A DNA stretch of 64,000 nucleotides from Agarophyton chilense (lineage: Eukaryota; Rhodophyta; Florideophyceae; Gracilariales; Gracilariaceae), in assembly GCA_030374765.1 (NCBI GenBank), contig JARGXX010000098.1:1302001-1366000 (forward strand), given 5' to 3'. This document shows positions 1 through 10,764 of the stretch, piece by piece. Position 1 is the first letter of the stretch. Every line of letters starts with the position of its first letter. Both the position numbers and the translations under genes were made by a program. The notes beneath the pieces are model-generated. The model was not told the DNA's origin, did no database searches, and worked only from the letters and a program-made list of their open reading frames with translations.

Positions 1-1389
1 TCACACAGAACAAGTATCTTCTTTATCTCTGAAGTCACCCAGAGATATAAATGGTTTCCTGAAAGAAGTCCGGAAGATACGCTGTGGATTTTCAGAGAGT
101 AGACCATTATTGGACGTCTTAACGATGTCTTTCTGATGTCCGGATGATATGTATTTGATGTCCGAAATGATGAACGCATGATGTCCGAAAACAAATACAT
201 TATTAAAACGTCGGGTACTACGAATGATACCGAAGAACCAATTCGTTGCGACGAAGTGAAGATTTTAATAATTTCAGTAATACAGTGTTTCCTATTGTGG
301 TTTTCTATATACCTCATTATCAGGGTGTCGTTTGTTTCTTAGCCTGACCTTTACTTCACGTTTCACAGAGTCGTTTAGCTGAGTGAAAATCGCTGTAGCT
401 GAAAAAGGACGGCATTCTGCGACATTCTTCGTTCTTCTTGTCGATGCTACCTTTCATGAAGATCAGCTTAAGGTTTCATACGCTTAGGTCTGACCTTACT
501 CAACTCACAGAATCCTTTGCAAATGATGCAGAGACAGCAGCCTTATTCATTTCATAGTTCGCCTCACCTCACTCAATTGCTCCATCCAGAATATCAGTAG
601 TTCCGTCGACGTCTAGGTCAATGCCGCATGAATCAATAGTATATCTGTGCCGTCGATGGTCGAAGAACGCAATGAGTCAGTCTACCCAGCGAAGGCTCTC
701 AACAGTTCTTTTTGAGTTCAGAATAGATCCACGACAATGATTCGGTGAAAGTGATACCGATGGTATGCTGGAGACCGCTTCTCTTTTTAAACCGTAAAAC
801 CAATCAACTCGAACCATTGTATACGTTTTTGAGTATAACAGTTGTTCACCAGGACGGCGATAGAATATCTTCGAAGCCCAAATCTCATCAATGCACCCGT
901 CCAAAACCATTCCAGAACTTCTGCTAGATTCTATGATTTCTGAACCCCTTCATCTCTTTGGAACTCCCCGGAAGTCCAGCACCACTGGCGCGCCACACGC
1001 ACATCTTTATTCCGCCGTCTATGTTGCTCTGCAAGGCTCTCTATAGTGACCAAAACTTTTTCTAGTCCTAATGAGAGTTTAGAGAATAAATTAGTGCTCA
1101 TTACTTTCAGATCGTAGGATGTGAACGGAAGCTCATTTCAAGCATATTCAAGAATCTGTCTCATACGCTCATTCCCGCCCAGATCCATTGTTTGGCATAT
1201 GATTGTCAAAGATAGATCAAGTTCGGAAATGGCGCCAAGACGTAGCAAAGATTTCTCATCATTGAGCCGAAAACTATTTGACATTTAACGAGTTTCTTGA
1301 GATAAATTAGCCAGAACATGGCATTTCTCGACATCCTAAAGTTTCTCTTCCGTCTCATCAACCATGACTTCGTTTCCGCGACCGATGAC
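1..1389. other. No gene recognised; probable tail of the neighbouring transposase remnant
   Basis: No reading frame here has recognisable protein features and all are short on both strands. The block abuts the minus-strand transposase remnant at 1390-2134, so it may be the element's decayed 3' part. No inverted-repeat end or target duplication was found. Confidence 0.4.
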
Positions 1390-2134
1390 ATGCTCCCGTG
1401 ATAGATCTCCTCCGAGTTGGCGTAGAGAAAATCGTGATTGAGTCTTGTGAACCAAGTTGGCTTCTGGCCGATAGGTAGATCTTGACATCTCTCCCAAATG
1501 CCCTGCTACACGTTTCAAAATGAGATGTGATTTATTTTCTTAGAGAATCGCACACCCGCAGTATTTCTGGTAGGTCCAAGACGGCGTGAGCTGTCGGGGT
1601 AAGGCAGAATCCAGGGCTTTTATTCTCACAGAACAAATCTATAAAGAGAGAGTGCGCTTCCTGTACGTTGCTTTTCAGTTGTGATATATCATCCTGCTTT
1701 GGAGAGATATTGAACAGGATTCGGGTCGTATGACGCATTGCAGACCATAGGTCGCCTATTCTTCTATCAATTCAATTATCATTGATCAGAACTGGTGTCT
1801 GAAATAGAGCGAGATTCTTATAGTCTTAAGCCTTGCAACTCGAGATGTACTGAAATGGCTCCGGAGGTCTCCCCCAGTTCGCGGGAATACCGTGGTGCCC
1901 ACTTTCCAGTATTTGGTTGATGAGTTCGATCACGTTTACGTCAATTACAGCATACATATTTGTACGAGTCTGGTGCTTGTTCAACTCAAGACTAAGTTGA
2001 GTAATATGCTTGACCCAACTTTGGTATAAACTAAGACGGTAGCAAGGGGTGTTAAACCTGACGATTCCAGGAAGCACAGGATGTGCTCGAACAAGGAGAA
2101 GGAGATTGAGGATACCAGTAAGCTGTGGCAGCAC
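1390..2134 (-). pseudogene. Tnp2-type (CACTA/Plavaka-like) DDE transposase remnant
   Basis: Minus-strand frames, broken by stops and shifts, keep the order seen in large Tnp2-type transposases. First comes a short hydrophobic stretch ending in 'SWVKHITQL', then 'IPANWGRPPEPF' (the family's proline/arginine motif), then 'TPTAHAVLDLPE', followed by 'CSRAFGRDVKIYL'. The same order occurs in a better-kept relative at 52162-53719, where the motifs read 'YDVMHLVLLGWVKNL' and 'IPSSWGRSPFF'. The match between the two loci is what supports the call. Members of the family cut and paste DNA through an RNase H-fold catalytic core; this copy is dead. CACTA, Plavaka or a related superfamily cannot be separated by eye, and no element ends were located. 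Confidence 0.45.
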
Positions 2135-2329
2135 CAGCCACTGATGGGTGCAACGGGAACGGCGGGCTCACTGAGACCACGTTGGTAGACGATGAAGCAC
2201 GGAGCTCGCGGGTCTGGAAAACCGTAAACACAGTAGGCTTACCTTTATGGTTGACTGTAGAAATCAAAAAGAGGTAAAAGTAGTCTAGTAGGTGCTTGTC
2301 TTTACCATAGTGACAGGGGGGCCCATGCT

Positions 2330-3330
2330 TGGTGAAGATATATCTCACCAGCCAACCGACCTGCGGTGGCGCTCCTCGCCACGTGGCCACGAGTAGGTGC
2401 ACTTGAGATGCGCCTCTCTATCCACTTAATCTTATCTAAATAATACTAATATAGCGAATAGCTAAGCGAATGGCTAAATAAACTACTGCAGTACACGGTG
2501 CATGCAGGCAACCACCAAGATCCACCAAGAGGCATATTTACCTCATCGGTCTAGCTCACTATACTACACCATTCGCGATGCCAATGGAGCAAAGTGTCAT
2601 AATGAGCATGTAGGACAATGCCCCCAAGGGGGAAAACCTACGAAGACGTCCGGATCTTCCTCTCACGAGGTAACCGGCGTGGTAGAGCCCTCCCAGGGAT
2701 CGGCGCGCAATGCCGGGTGTAAGCCGGAGCCGAATCGTCGCGACGGGCGCAGGGAGGCTGAAAGAAGCCGAGAATATCTGCCGAAGCGGCGCTTGCGTAT
2801 CCTCTGAGGAGGCAAAACGCACGAGAGTGGCGAGCACGACAGGTGTCAGTGCGAGCCGCAAGAGCGGGAATTGCCCAATGAAGGGGAGGAAAAGGGAAGG
2901 AAAATGGGAACGGAGGCAAGAGGGCGAGGTTGACCACGAGTCGCGAGAGGGGACTCGGGAATAGCCGGCACTGCCGGGTGTAGCAAACCGTATACACGGG
3001 CGGAACCACGAAATTGGGAATAGATACCCAACACACGAAGGCTGCTTGAACGTCCAACGGGGTTGGGAAGCCGTGCACCACGGGAAATCCCTCCGTAAGA
3101 AGTTGTATATCCGCGCAGGCGGTTCGACCCAGAGCCAAGATCTGGAAGACCAAGATCACCCTTGTTGAGGAGACTTTACCGGACCGGCGGCCGCGAGGCC
3201 GGCGGCCTAAGTACTGCAGTCACCGTAGAATAGAATAAATAAAGTCTATCCTAAATAGCTAAATGTCCGTCTACAAAGGGGCCAATCTGGCGGCCACGTG
3301 TCGCGTGGGCGCTGCGGCCACGTGTATGGC
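2330..3330. repeat. GC-rich block with weakly inverted ends
   Basis: The block is much richer in G+C than its surroundings. CACGTGGCC-type motifs lie near 2375 and, inverted, near 3290-3325, and each side has a ctgcagt palindrome (about 2485 and 3213). 'GCGGCCACGTGT' occurs twice near 3289-3325. The frames inside are low-complexity and not convincing proteins. It could be a non-autonomous DNA element or a retroelement leader; neither is proven. Confidence 0.25.
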
Positions 3331-4120
3331 ACCCGGTCCCGCCGGTGCATCACCAGCGTTCCGGCCATCGCCGTGAAAACGGATTACTCCTACTCATAAC
3401 GAGGTTGCACGCCGGAGGCTCCGGAAAAACTTAAGTCCCCAAAAACCTCCCTGGAGGGCGTTGCTCTTCAGAGCACTTTTTTGACATCCAAGTTCAGTGT
3501 CTACAACTTTGGTTTTCTCCTGATCGTTCTTCTCTTTATCCTTTCCAATTGCGCCTTTTATATACAGTTTCTTGCCCTTTCACGCCTGTTCAAGATCTGT
3601 ACGTAGATGCTACGAGTCTTAGGGTTCATACACTCAGCTTCGATCCAGAAGCTTCTTCATCATTGTAAAAACCCTTCTTTTCCACCTTTCTTTGTGACTT
3701 TACAAGCTCAGAAACTATCCAGAGCTTGCTATTGGAATATTTGACTTTCACAGGACGTGTTTTACATCCCCGGTAAGGGTGTTAAGCATTGTGGTTCTTT
3801 TTTCCGAAGACCTTGCTTGCGACAGGCCAATCAGCTGTCACGAAGAGTAAGAATCCATACCATTTTCTCTGGTTCCCATCTGTGCAGTCTAAGATGGTGG
3901 CTTTTTGAAGCTTTCCCAGATACCCAAGTAGAGGTTCAAAGAATTTGTAGAATAGATCGCTCGTGTGAGATCCTGGTACGAATCCAGCAGTCAAAGTGTT
4001 GTGTGACTCAAAACGGAGTTTAAGATGGAAATTCAAGATGAAAAAAATAAAGGGCCATGAAGATCTCGTTGACATTTGACCTCGAAACACCTCAAAAATA
4101 TGTGGATAGAAATTCAGATG
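3331..4120. other. Intergenic, no gene recognised
   Basis: Short overlapping frames exist on both strands (for example 3757-4023 + and 3782-4141 -), but neither has family motifs and each is the shadow of the other. Nothing is annotated here. Confidence 0.4.
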
Positions 4121-4122
4121 TA

Positions 4123-5420
4123 CAGTGCGTTTCAAAAACATATCCCTTTACAAAAACAGCGCCAAAAAGGCATTTCACGTACTGTAGAGTACATTTCACA
4201 ACAAATAAAAACCACTAAGTCAATAACATTGTTTCAAAAGAATACACTTTATAAGATCATTAGCTCACTTGTGGCTCGTGGCCCGCCTCTGACACGTTCT
4301 GAACAGCTGTAAATCATGGAATTAGTAGGCTCGGGCATGATTCCAGCCGATATAGCCCGAAAACTCAAGCGCAGCCCAAAAAAAATCAGCAACTTCATCA
4401 AAAACCCCGCTACATACCGAAAAAGGCGTTCAACCGGCCGTCGTACGTCACTATCTCCGGCCGATATGCATGTAATTAGGCGAGAACTACTACGCCGTAA
4501 CACTTCATCTTGCGGAAAATTGTCAAAAATCTAAATTTTCTTCTATCAAGATCTAATATATGGCGTGATGTCAACTGTCAAAATTTGTTAAAGTCCACAA
4601 AAATGAGGAAAACTTTTTTTAAAAGATAATCATAAGAAAAATCGTGTCAAATGGTGTTCTCAAAAGGCTTTTCGGAAAACTGAATGGAATAATGGTATCT
4701 TTTTCGACAAAAAAAGTTTGACCTTGATGGCCCAGATGGCTATAAATTTTATTTGTTTGATCTACGAAAGAAAGAAATAATTTGTGACAAGGAATTCAGG
4801 AGGCCCATCAGTAATGGTTTGGGCTAGAATCTCTGCAAAACGAGCAACTGATATGGCTTTTGTTGAAACTACAATGACATCCGACAAGTACGCTGAGGTT
4901 CTAGAAAACTATGTTCTACCTTTTCCATGCTGTATGCACGGAGAAAATTTTATGTTTCAGCAAGATAATGCACCTGTGCATGAGTCTAAGTCTATGAAAC
5001 AGTGGTTCAATATTCTAAATATGTCGGTTATGGAATGGCCTGCGCGCTCTCCTGACCAAAATCCTATCGAAAACATTTGGGGAATGTTGGCCCGAATGGT
5101 TTATTGGTAAGGAAGGCAATTTGAGATAGTTTTTGATTTAAAAAATTGTATCAAAGAATGCTGGAAAAAGATTGACTGTAACGCTATCAAACCTTTTATA
5201 GAATCAATGAAAAAGCGTTGTATAAGTGTTATACAGGCTAAAGGAGCAAAAATAAACTAGTGAAGTCGCGTTTGAATAAAAAGGATGCAATAAAGGTTAC
5301 GTTTTTTGAAACAGTATTTTTATATCAAAAATTTTTCATACTGATTTTGTTAGTTTTACTGTAGCCAAAACGTCTATTTTTTGGAAATTTTATCAGAGGG
5401 TTATGATTTTGAAACAGATT
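4123..5420 (+). mobile_element. Tc1/mariner element A
   Basis: A 1.3-kb DNA transposon flanked by TA dinucleotides at 4121-4122 and 5421-5422. The ends are imperfect inverted repeats of about 24 bp, both containing GTTTCAAAA followed by CATA and CCC. An almost identical-length relative in the opposite orientation lies at 26915-28214, and comparing the two fixed the boundaries. The transposase inside is broken, so the copy cannot move on its own. Confidence 0.85.
4260..5260 (+). pseudogene. Tc1-family transposase, inactivated
   Basis: The N-terminal part (from about 4316) has the helix-turn-helix seen in Tc1 proteins: 'GMIPADIARKLKRSPKKI' followed by 'STGRRTSLSPAD'. The C-terminal part (4784-5110) has 'SVMVWARIS', the catalytic 'FQQDNAPVH' and 'SPDQNPIENIWG'. 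The last two acidic residues are 34 residues apart (DD34E), as in the Tc1 group. An in-frame TAA precedes the first ATG of the HTH block, stops follow at about 4530, and a stop in 'MVYW*' ends the last frame early. The enzyme would normally excise and insert the element at TA. Confidence 0.85.
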
Positions 5421-5422
5421 TA

Positions 5423-5960
5423 CATATAATTTCATTTATGGGTGTCAAGAAAAAAGCAGTCTTTCATGACAACCCTCGAAGTAAACTGGATTGTATAAAT
5501 AATGAAAATACGCTCTCTGCTCGAGTCCTTATTCTTGCAGGCTTTTGCGTGCCTTTTTACAGCCTTTCATTAGAGCAACCAATAAATTATGCTCTGCACA
5601 AAGCCCTGCTATTATCTCTGATACTTTTCGGTACCATACTTGCGACTTGATGGTGTTCAATTTTGGCCTCCATCACTCGGGCATAGCTGAGCTTGTCTTT
5701 TGTCTTAGATGAGTCCAATATACAGGGGAATGCTCGTCTGAACAGACAAGACCGTCTTTATTTGAGACACAAAAGTTTTGAACAGTGTACACTCTCCGAA
5801 AATCAAAATGCAACAAGGGTTGTATATTTATTCTGAACCGTTGCCTTCTGAAAATTATATATAGAATCCTGTATTCGGAGAGCTCGCTGTCCATGTGTAG
5901 GGACTACTCAGTCAATGAACTCCCACCAAAATACAGTCGCCATCAGCGCGTGTCTCTATT
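5423..5960. other. Intergenic, no gene recognised
   Basis: Short frames on both strands have no recognisable domain. Part of this stretch may be the decayed 5' portion of the Tc1 remnant that follows, but no motif in it is clear enough to claim. Confidence 0.35.
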
Positions 5961-6240
5961 AAAATGTGAATAGCTGGTACAGAAGCGAATGGCTGTTGTA
6001 CCATGGCCAGCAAAATCTTCTGATCCAAACATGATAGAGAATTATTGCGAGAAGATGACTCATAAAGTTTACAGTGGGTATAAACAGATCGAGTTAGTGA
6101 AAGAGCTGCGAGCTTCTTTGATAGATGTTTAAGAAAAATTTAACACTGATTACCTCCTTAAGTTATATTTAAGCATTACGAGACGTTGTTTTGCTGTCAT
6201 GGATACAGACAGAGACGCTAAAAGGTATAGAAAGGGTCGC
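5961..6240 (+). pseudogene. Older Tc1-family transposase fragment
   Basis: Read on the plus strand, the segment gives 'VPWPAKSSDPNMIENYCEKM', then 'KVYSGYKQIELVKEL', and ends with 'SITRRCFAVMDT'. These match the end of Tc1 transposases: the WPA-SPDLNPIEN segment with the catalytic glutamate, a basic lysine/tyrosine stretch, and the closing S-x-x-RR-C-x-AV. The sequence differs strongly from elements A and B in this window, so it is a separate and older lineage. A stop lies after 'LIDV'. No inverted ends were found. Confidence 0.6.
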
Positions 6241-7323
6241 ATTAAACTCACAACAAAACTTGTGCGCGTTAATTTTCGTGTTCTAGATTTCTAGTGCTGA
6301 ACTGTCTTTTATATTTACGGGAGAGCGTCGCGTATTGATAATTGGTGGCTTTCTTGTATGCTGAAAGAAAGTGAACGGTTTAGCCAGAGGTCTATTCATT
6401 TTTATTGGGTTCGGCAAGAGAAACATGCCTTACTACAAACGGTTGTTGCATTTTGATTTTTGGGGAGTGCATTTGATAAGAATTTTATAACCGTACTTTG
6501 GTTCAATCACATTGAGGGTAAGCAAAACACGGACCTGAGTATGAGATATTTCTCTTTTTTCGACGACGCACAGAACTTCCATCAGCCCTTTGGTTTTGAT
6601 CTCTTTCCCTTCATCGCATGATATTGTTTTGGTACAACCTGCTAATGGCTACCCCCTATCTATGGAAAATTCTTTTGAGAATTTCGGAGACGAGTTCTCG
6701 CTATTCATAGGACGAGAGAGCTTTAGACTTCAGAGCGTCAGCAGCCCGATAGGGCTTTTTACAGTGATCAGCAGTACCTGTTTACACTAGACTTGCGTGT
6801 CTGGGCCAGATCCTGATAAGTGCCGTGCGCTGTGGTTCGGCGTCTCTCAATCAAAGAGCCAGATGTGATTCTGGACTGGTCAAGAATGCAGCCGTTTTAT
6901 TGGCTGATATTTGACCAGGCGGCGATTTGGCTATTTCTGCATTCACCCAATGGTTCGAAACATCTTCGTGTTTTTTTAGTTTGTTTTGAAAGAGTTCGAC
7001 GCGGAGCATCATGGTCGAAGAGAAATGCTCTGTATTAGTAGTATTGTTTGAAACGCTACATGCCAGGTGTAATAGCTGCCAGTCGCTTTCCATTTGTGCA
7101 GTCTTTTTCTTCGACTTCGCCTGCGATATGCCCGGAATTATCAGTGTGAACGGAGGCCTACGAAAGACGGCCGCGAGCCAGTCTATCTCACTTCAATTCC
7201 ACATCGTGTTGTTCAGCCTACGTGTCCAGCGTTGCGCCAGCTGCAATGGCAGCTTTGCATTGACACCAGCATCGCAACTCAGACCTTAGTGAAAATTCGC
7301 GCTCACCCAGGCGTTCCCGCCCC
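6241..7323. other. Upstream region of the antiporter gene
   Basis: Several small frames on both strands show no domain. The last few hundred bases before 7324 presumably hold the antiporter promoter, but no TATA box or other element stands out. Confidence 0.4.
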
Positions 7324-9138
7324 ATGTCGTTTCTCCATCGCACTCAGCCCCTCTTGCCAGCACTGACCATTATTTTCCTTCTGAGATCATCAGTTGCGGC
7401 GTTGAGTTTCGCCAGCTTCGCCGTTTCACAATCGCTCAACAACACTACCGTTCGAAAAGTTGAAACACCAACAGTCGTTCAACCAGTCGCCCCGGAACCT
7501 GCCGCCCATGCTCATTCGCGACTTTTTGAGCACTTCGATGTCGACAATGACGGAAAACTGAATGAGGAGGAGGTTGCGGCCTTTCTTAAGCTGCTGACCA
7601 AAAAGAAGAAGGATGATGATCCAAAAGCGCAGTCTGACAAGGCGCCCGGCACGCACGATATCACCATTGATGGCGAGACGCTCTCAGTTGGACAGGGCGA
7701 GTTTGATTTGCTTTTCAAGCAGCTTTCCAATCTAAAACAGACTAAGGACCCTTCAAAGGATCCGCGGATGACGCTACAGGAGGACATCATTTTCGTGAAG
7801 GATCTCGTCATTGTCTTTCTTGCTGCCACCATAGGAGGTGTGTTTGCCACTAACTTTAGACAACCGCCGCTTATTGGATTTCTTCTTGGTGGCATGACTG
7901 TTGGTCCCGGAGGCATGGGAATCGTTACGGAGCTGGTAGAGGTTGAAACGCTAGCGTCTCTGGGTATTGCCTTCTTACTCTTCAGTTTAGGCGTTGAGTT
8001 CTCCCTCACTGAGCTCCAAGGCGTCAAGCGCGTTGTGGTCGCAGGCGGTATCTCAAGCATGATGGGCATTGTAGTTGGCACGGGCGCTCTTTCTCTCGCC
8101 ATGTCTCTTGTCAAATCCATTCCGGAGGCCGTTGCACTCGGATTGGCTGTTTCCCTCTCATCAACAGCTGTTGTCCTCCAGTGCCTATCTCCATCACCGC
8201 AGGCTTCAACACATTCCCCGCATGGCGCGCATACTGATCCCCATGCTGATTCTGGGGATGAAAAACAGCGTTGTCATCATGGCTCATCTCATCATGGTTC
8301 ATCTCATCATGGCTCATCTCCTCCGGTTACACCTTCCATACCGATGGGAAAGAATTCAGTGTTTAGCTTCGACGCACCTCGTAGTCGGAAGACAATGTTA
8401 GGGTTACTTGTCTTCCAAGATGTTATGATTGGCCTCATTTTGGCGTTACTACCCACTCTACAAGGTTCTCTGGGTCAGTTTATTGAAGAACTCCTTAGAG
8501 CCATTCTGCGGTTGGGGTGCTTTGTAATGCTCAGTCTCATCCTAGCTGAATTCATTCTACCGACTTTATCTGAGCGACTTGATGCCGCGAAGAGTCAGGA
8601 GGTGTTTACCATCGGCTGTGTTGTGTTTTGCTTGGCCATGTCTTATCTTTCCGAAGAAATGGGGCTAGCCATTGAACTGGGAGCATTTGCTGCTGGAATG
8701 ATGCTGTCCGAATCGCGACACAAACATCGCGTTGAAGGCAGCGTAGAGAGCATTCGCAGTGTGTTCTCTGCTATCTTTTTCATTTCCGTGGGGATGATGA
8801 TCCATTGGAGATACTTTTATCAAAACTTTGCAAAGATGGCAGTTCTCCTTGTGGTCATCTTAGTTGTCAAGACCTTGGTGATGGGGGCTGTAATTTGTGC
8901 GCTTGGAGGACTTCCGTTGCGAACATCAATGGCGTGCGGAGCAGCAATCGCGCAAGCTGGGGAGTTCACCTTTGTTGTGGCTTCGAAAGGGCAAGCATTG
9001 TTGCTTTTCTCGGCTTCGGAAGCTAGAATGATAAATGGGGCAACGGCACTCTCGATGCTTGTAACCCCTTATATAGTTCGATACGCTCGGAAATGGACAG
9101 GAAATGGACTGCAAAGGTCAGAAACCCCAAGTGTGTAG
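7324..9138 (+). CDS. CPA2/KEA-type cation:proton antiporter with EF-hand
   Basis: An intact, intronless frame of 604 residues. The N-terminus (about 1-35) is hydrophobic, like a signal peptide or targeting region. Residues 72-83 form a canonical EF-hand loop, 'DVDNDGKLNEEE', suggesting calcium control. From about residue 155 the CPA2 exchanger fold begins, with the diagnostic 'RQPPLIGFLLGGMTVGPGG' near 180-200, followed by multiple membrane helices to about 590. Between helices (about 295-335) lies a cytosolic or lumenal loop with repeated HHGSS, so probably metal binding. There is no C-terminal TrkA-N domain, which resembles the endomembrane KEA4-6/TMCO3 group rather than bacterial KefB/C. 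The likely role is K+ or Na+ exchange for H+ in an internal membrane; ion and location are inferred. It ends 130 bp from the convergent NDUFS7 gene. The first ATG was taken as start because the frame upstream is short. Confidence 0.88.
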   Translation: MSFLHRTQPLLPALTIIFLLRSSVAALSFASFAVSQSLNNTTVRKVETPTVVQPVAPEPAAHAHSRLFEHFDVDNDGKLNEEEVAAFLKLLTKKKKDDDPKAQSDKAPGTHDITIDGETLSVGQGEFDLLFKQLSNLKQTKDPSKDPRMTLQEDIIFVKDLVIVFLAATIGGVFATNFRQPPLIGFLLGGMTVGPGGMGIVTELVEVETLASLGIAFLLFSLGVEFSLTELQGVKRVVVAGGISSMMGIVVGTGALSLAMSLVKSIPEAVALGLAVSLSSTAVVLQCLSPSPQASTHSPHGAHTDPHADSGDEKQRCHHGSSHHGSSHHGSSPPVTPSIPMGKNSVFSFDAPRSRKTMLGLLVFQDVMIGLILALLPTLQGSLGQFIEELLRAILRLGCFVMLSLILAEFILPTLSERLDAAKSQEVFTIGCVVFCLAMSYLSEEMGLAIELGAFAAGMMLSESRHKHRVEGSVESIRSVFSAIFFISVGMMIHWRYFYQNFAKMAVLLVVILVVKTLVMGAVICALGGLPLRTSMACGAAIAQAGEFTFVVASKGQALLLFSASEARMINGATALSMLVTPYIVRYARKWTGNGLQRSETPSV

Positions 9139-9268
9139 AAAAGTATTCATAATCCCTACTAGATAATTAAAAAACTGCAGAAGCGTCACACGGTTTAAGC
9201 AAGCGATCACTGATACTGGGCGCAACTAGATAACTATGCATGGAAGCTAAGTGCACAATGATTAGATT

Positions 9269-10360
9269 CTACTGCTTCATCCAAGCGTAAAACGTGTTCT
9301 GTCTTTTGATCTTCTTTTGTAACTGCATAAGGCCTATAGAACGCATATGGGGTGTTCAAGAGGAACCCGTTTCGTCAGTGTACTTTGATTTGGCAGTCAT
9401 GAAGATGAAATCGAAGACGGCTTTCAAACTTACCATCTGTAATAAAACACGATGGATCGAGCATGGCAAAAAAAAAGAAAACAATTAGTTATTAGAGTTG
9501 ATGGTTTCAGAACAAGAGAATTAAAACAAGCACCTGGTCTCCTACGTACATCTGGATGATGATGAAATGCAACAACGTTGGAAACGCACAGGTCAAAGTT
9601 AGTTACCCCGCGATTTCTCTCTGGTACGATTGAATATGAAGCGGATTGGGCCCAGTAAAATATGAACTTACAGCAAGGCTTCAGCCGTGGGCGGACATCC
9701 GGGGACGTAGATATCAACTGGCACAATGCGGTCACAACCTCGAACAACGGAATAAGAGTAGTGGTAATATCCGCCTCCATTGGCACAGCTTCCCATTGAG
9801 ATGACCCATCGAGGCTCCGGCATCTGATCATACACCTTCCTTAGGGCAGGGGCCATCTTATTAGTGAGGGTACCAGCCACAATCATGCAATCAGACTGCC
9901 GTGGAGATGGGCGGAAGAGAAAGCCGAAGCGATCGAGATCATAGCGCGACGCACCTGCCTGCATCATTTCCACAGCACAACAAGCAAGACCAAAAGTCAT
10001 GGGCCATAAAGAGTTATTTCGTGCCCAGTTGACAAGGTCATCCAGTTTGGTGACAACGTATTCAGCGCGGTTGGATGGTTGCATGCCCTTGAGATGAGCG
10101 ATTTTGCTATCGCGAGCGGAGCTGGAATGCACGGTGCGAGAGAATACGAGAGAAGGTGCGGCGGCATGGCGAGAAAGTGCAGCGGAGGAGGAAATTTCGG
10201 ATAGACCGGCACCCTGGAGAGGCAGAGGTGGTGCTTCATGTTAGGCGGGGAAATTGATGGTTGCGGCTGACATGGATTGGATGTTGCTGCTTACCTTCGG
10301 CTGTATACGAGAGATGAGCGCGGCAGCGCGGACGACCTGTTGCAGTGTTTGGGCGCTCAT
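9269..10360 (-). CDS. NDUFS7: NADH:ubiquinone oxidoreductase 20-kDa subunit (NDUFS7/PSST), with introns
   Basis: Nuclear gene for the complex I subunit that holds iron-sulfur cluster N2 next to the quinone site. Exon 1 (10295-10360) encodes an Arg/Ala-rich mitochondrial presequence, ends at GTAAGC, and the intron (10214-10294, 81 bp) ends CCAG. Exon 2 (9672-10213) carries the core. All four cluster ligands are present: the pair in '[10 protein letters not shown]', one in '[11 protein letters not shown]' and one in '[12 protein letters not shown]'. Exon 2 ends at a consensus GTAAGT donor, so the TAA right after ALL is intronic. The expected C-terminus '[12 protein letters not shown]...' through TAG sits in a last exon at 9269-9333 behind a TATAG acceptor. 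A possible 3-nt microexon ATG (9434-9436) lies between perfect splice signals. Joining the pieces leaves a 2-nt discrepancy at the Leu-Tyr-Gly junction, so the 3' splicing is provisional. Identity is certain. Confidence 0.93.
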
Positions 10361-10673
10361 GGGGTTCTATTGCTCGGTTGAGGATGCAGGGCGAAACACA
10401 ACTGAGAGCAACGAGACAATGATATATATCATCGGAAACGACTAGTCGCAGGCATTATCGATGCATTGGCAACTTCTGGCGTCCTGGCTGTTGAGAGTGT
10501 ACTTACACAGACTGCCATTACAGCGAAACAATAACAGCCAATTGGCGCTTTTCAGCACATGAGCTAAATGTGCGCTTTAACCACCTCCGTCCACAAAACG
10601 AGCGCATTTTGCTGACCCCCTCTACTTCACAGCCGCATATCTCAGGGCCGTTCTTAACAGAGGTAGATTCACG
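10361..10673. promoter_or_regulatory. Presumed NDUFS7 promoter region
   Basis: About 310 bp between the NDUFS7 start codon and the Copia-1 target duplication. No gene or clear core-promoter motif was seen. Its function as promoter is inferred only from position; Copia-1 has inserted just upstream of it. Confidence 0.35.
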
Positions 10674-10678
10674 GTCGG

Positions 10679-10764
10679 TGTGAGAGGATGAATCTAGTTC
10701 ATCTTTACTTGGATCCTGTCTTGTGTGGGCTTAAGTACTTCGAAATCTACTGTAATGTTTGACT
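10679..10764 (-). repeat. Copia-1 3' LTR (86 bp)
   Basis: Nearly identical to 14699-14784: one internal A/C difference and one at the internal boundary base. It directly follows the GTCGG duplication. The end of the pol frame runs into it. Confidence 0.92.

Noticed and set aside
2638-3159. 173-codon minus-strand frame
   Set aside because: Pro/Phe/Arg-rich translation of a GC-rich block, overlapped by equally long frames on the other strand; no motif.
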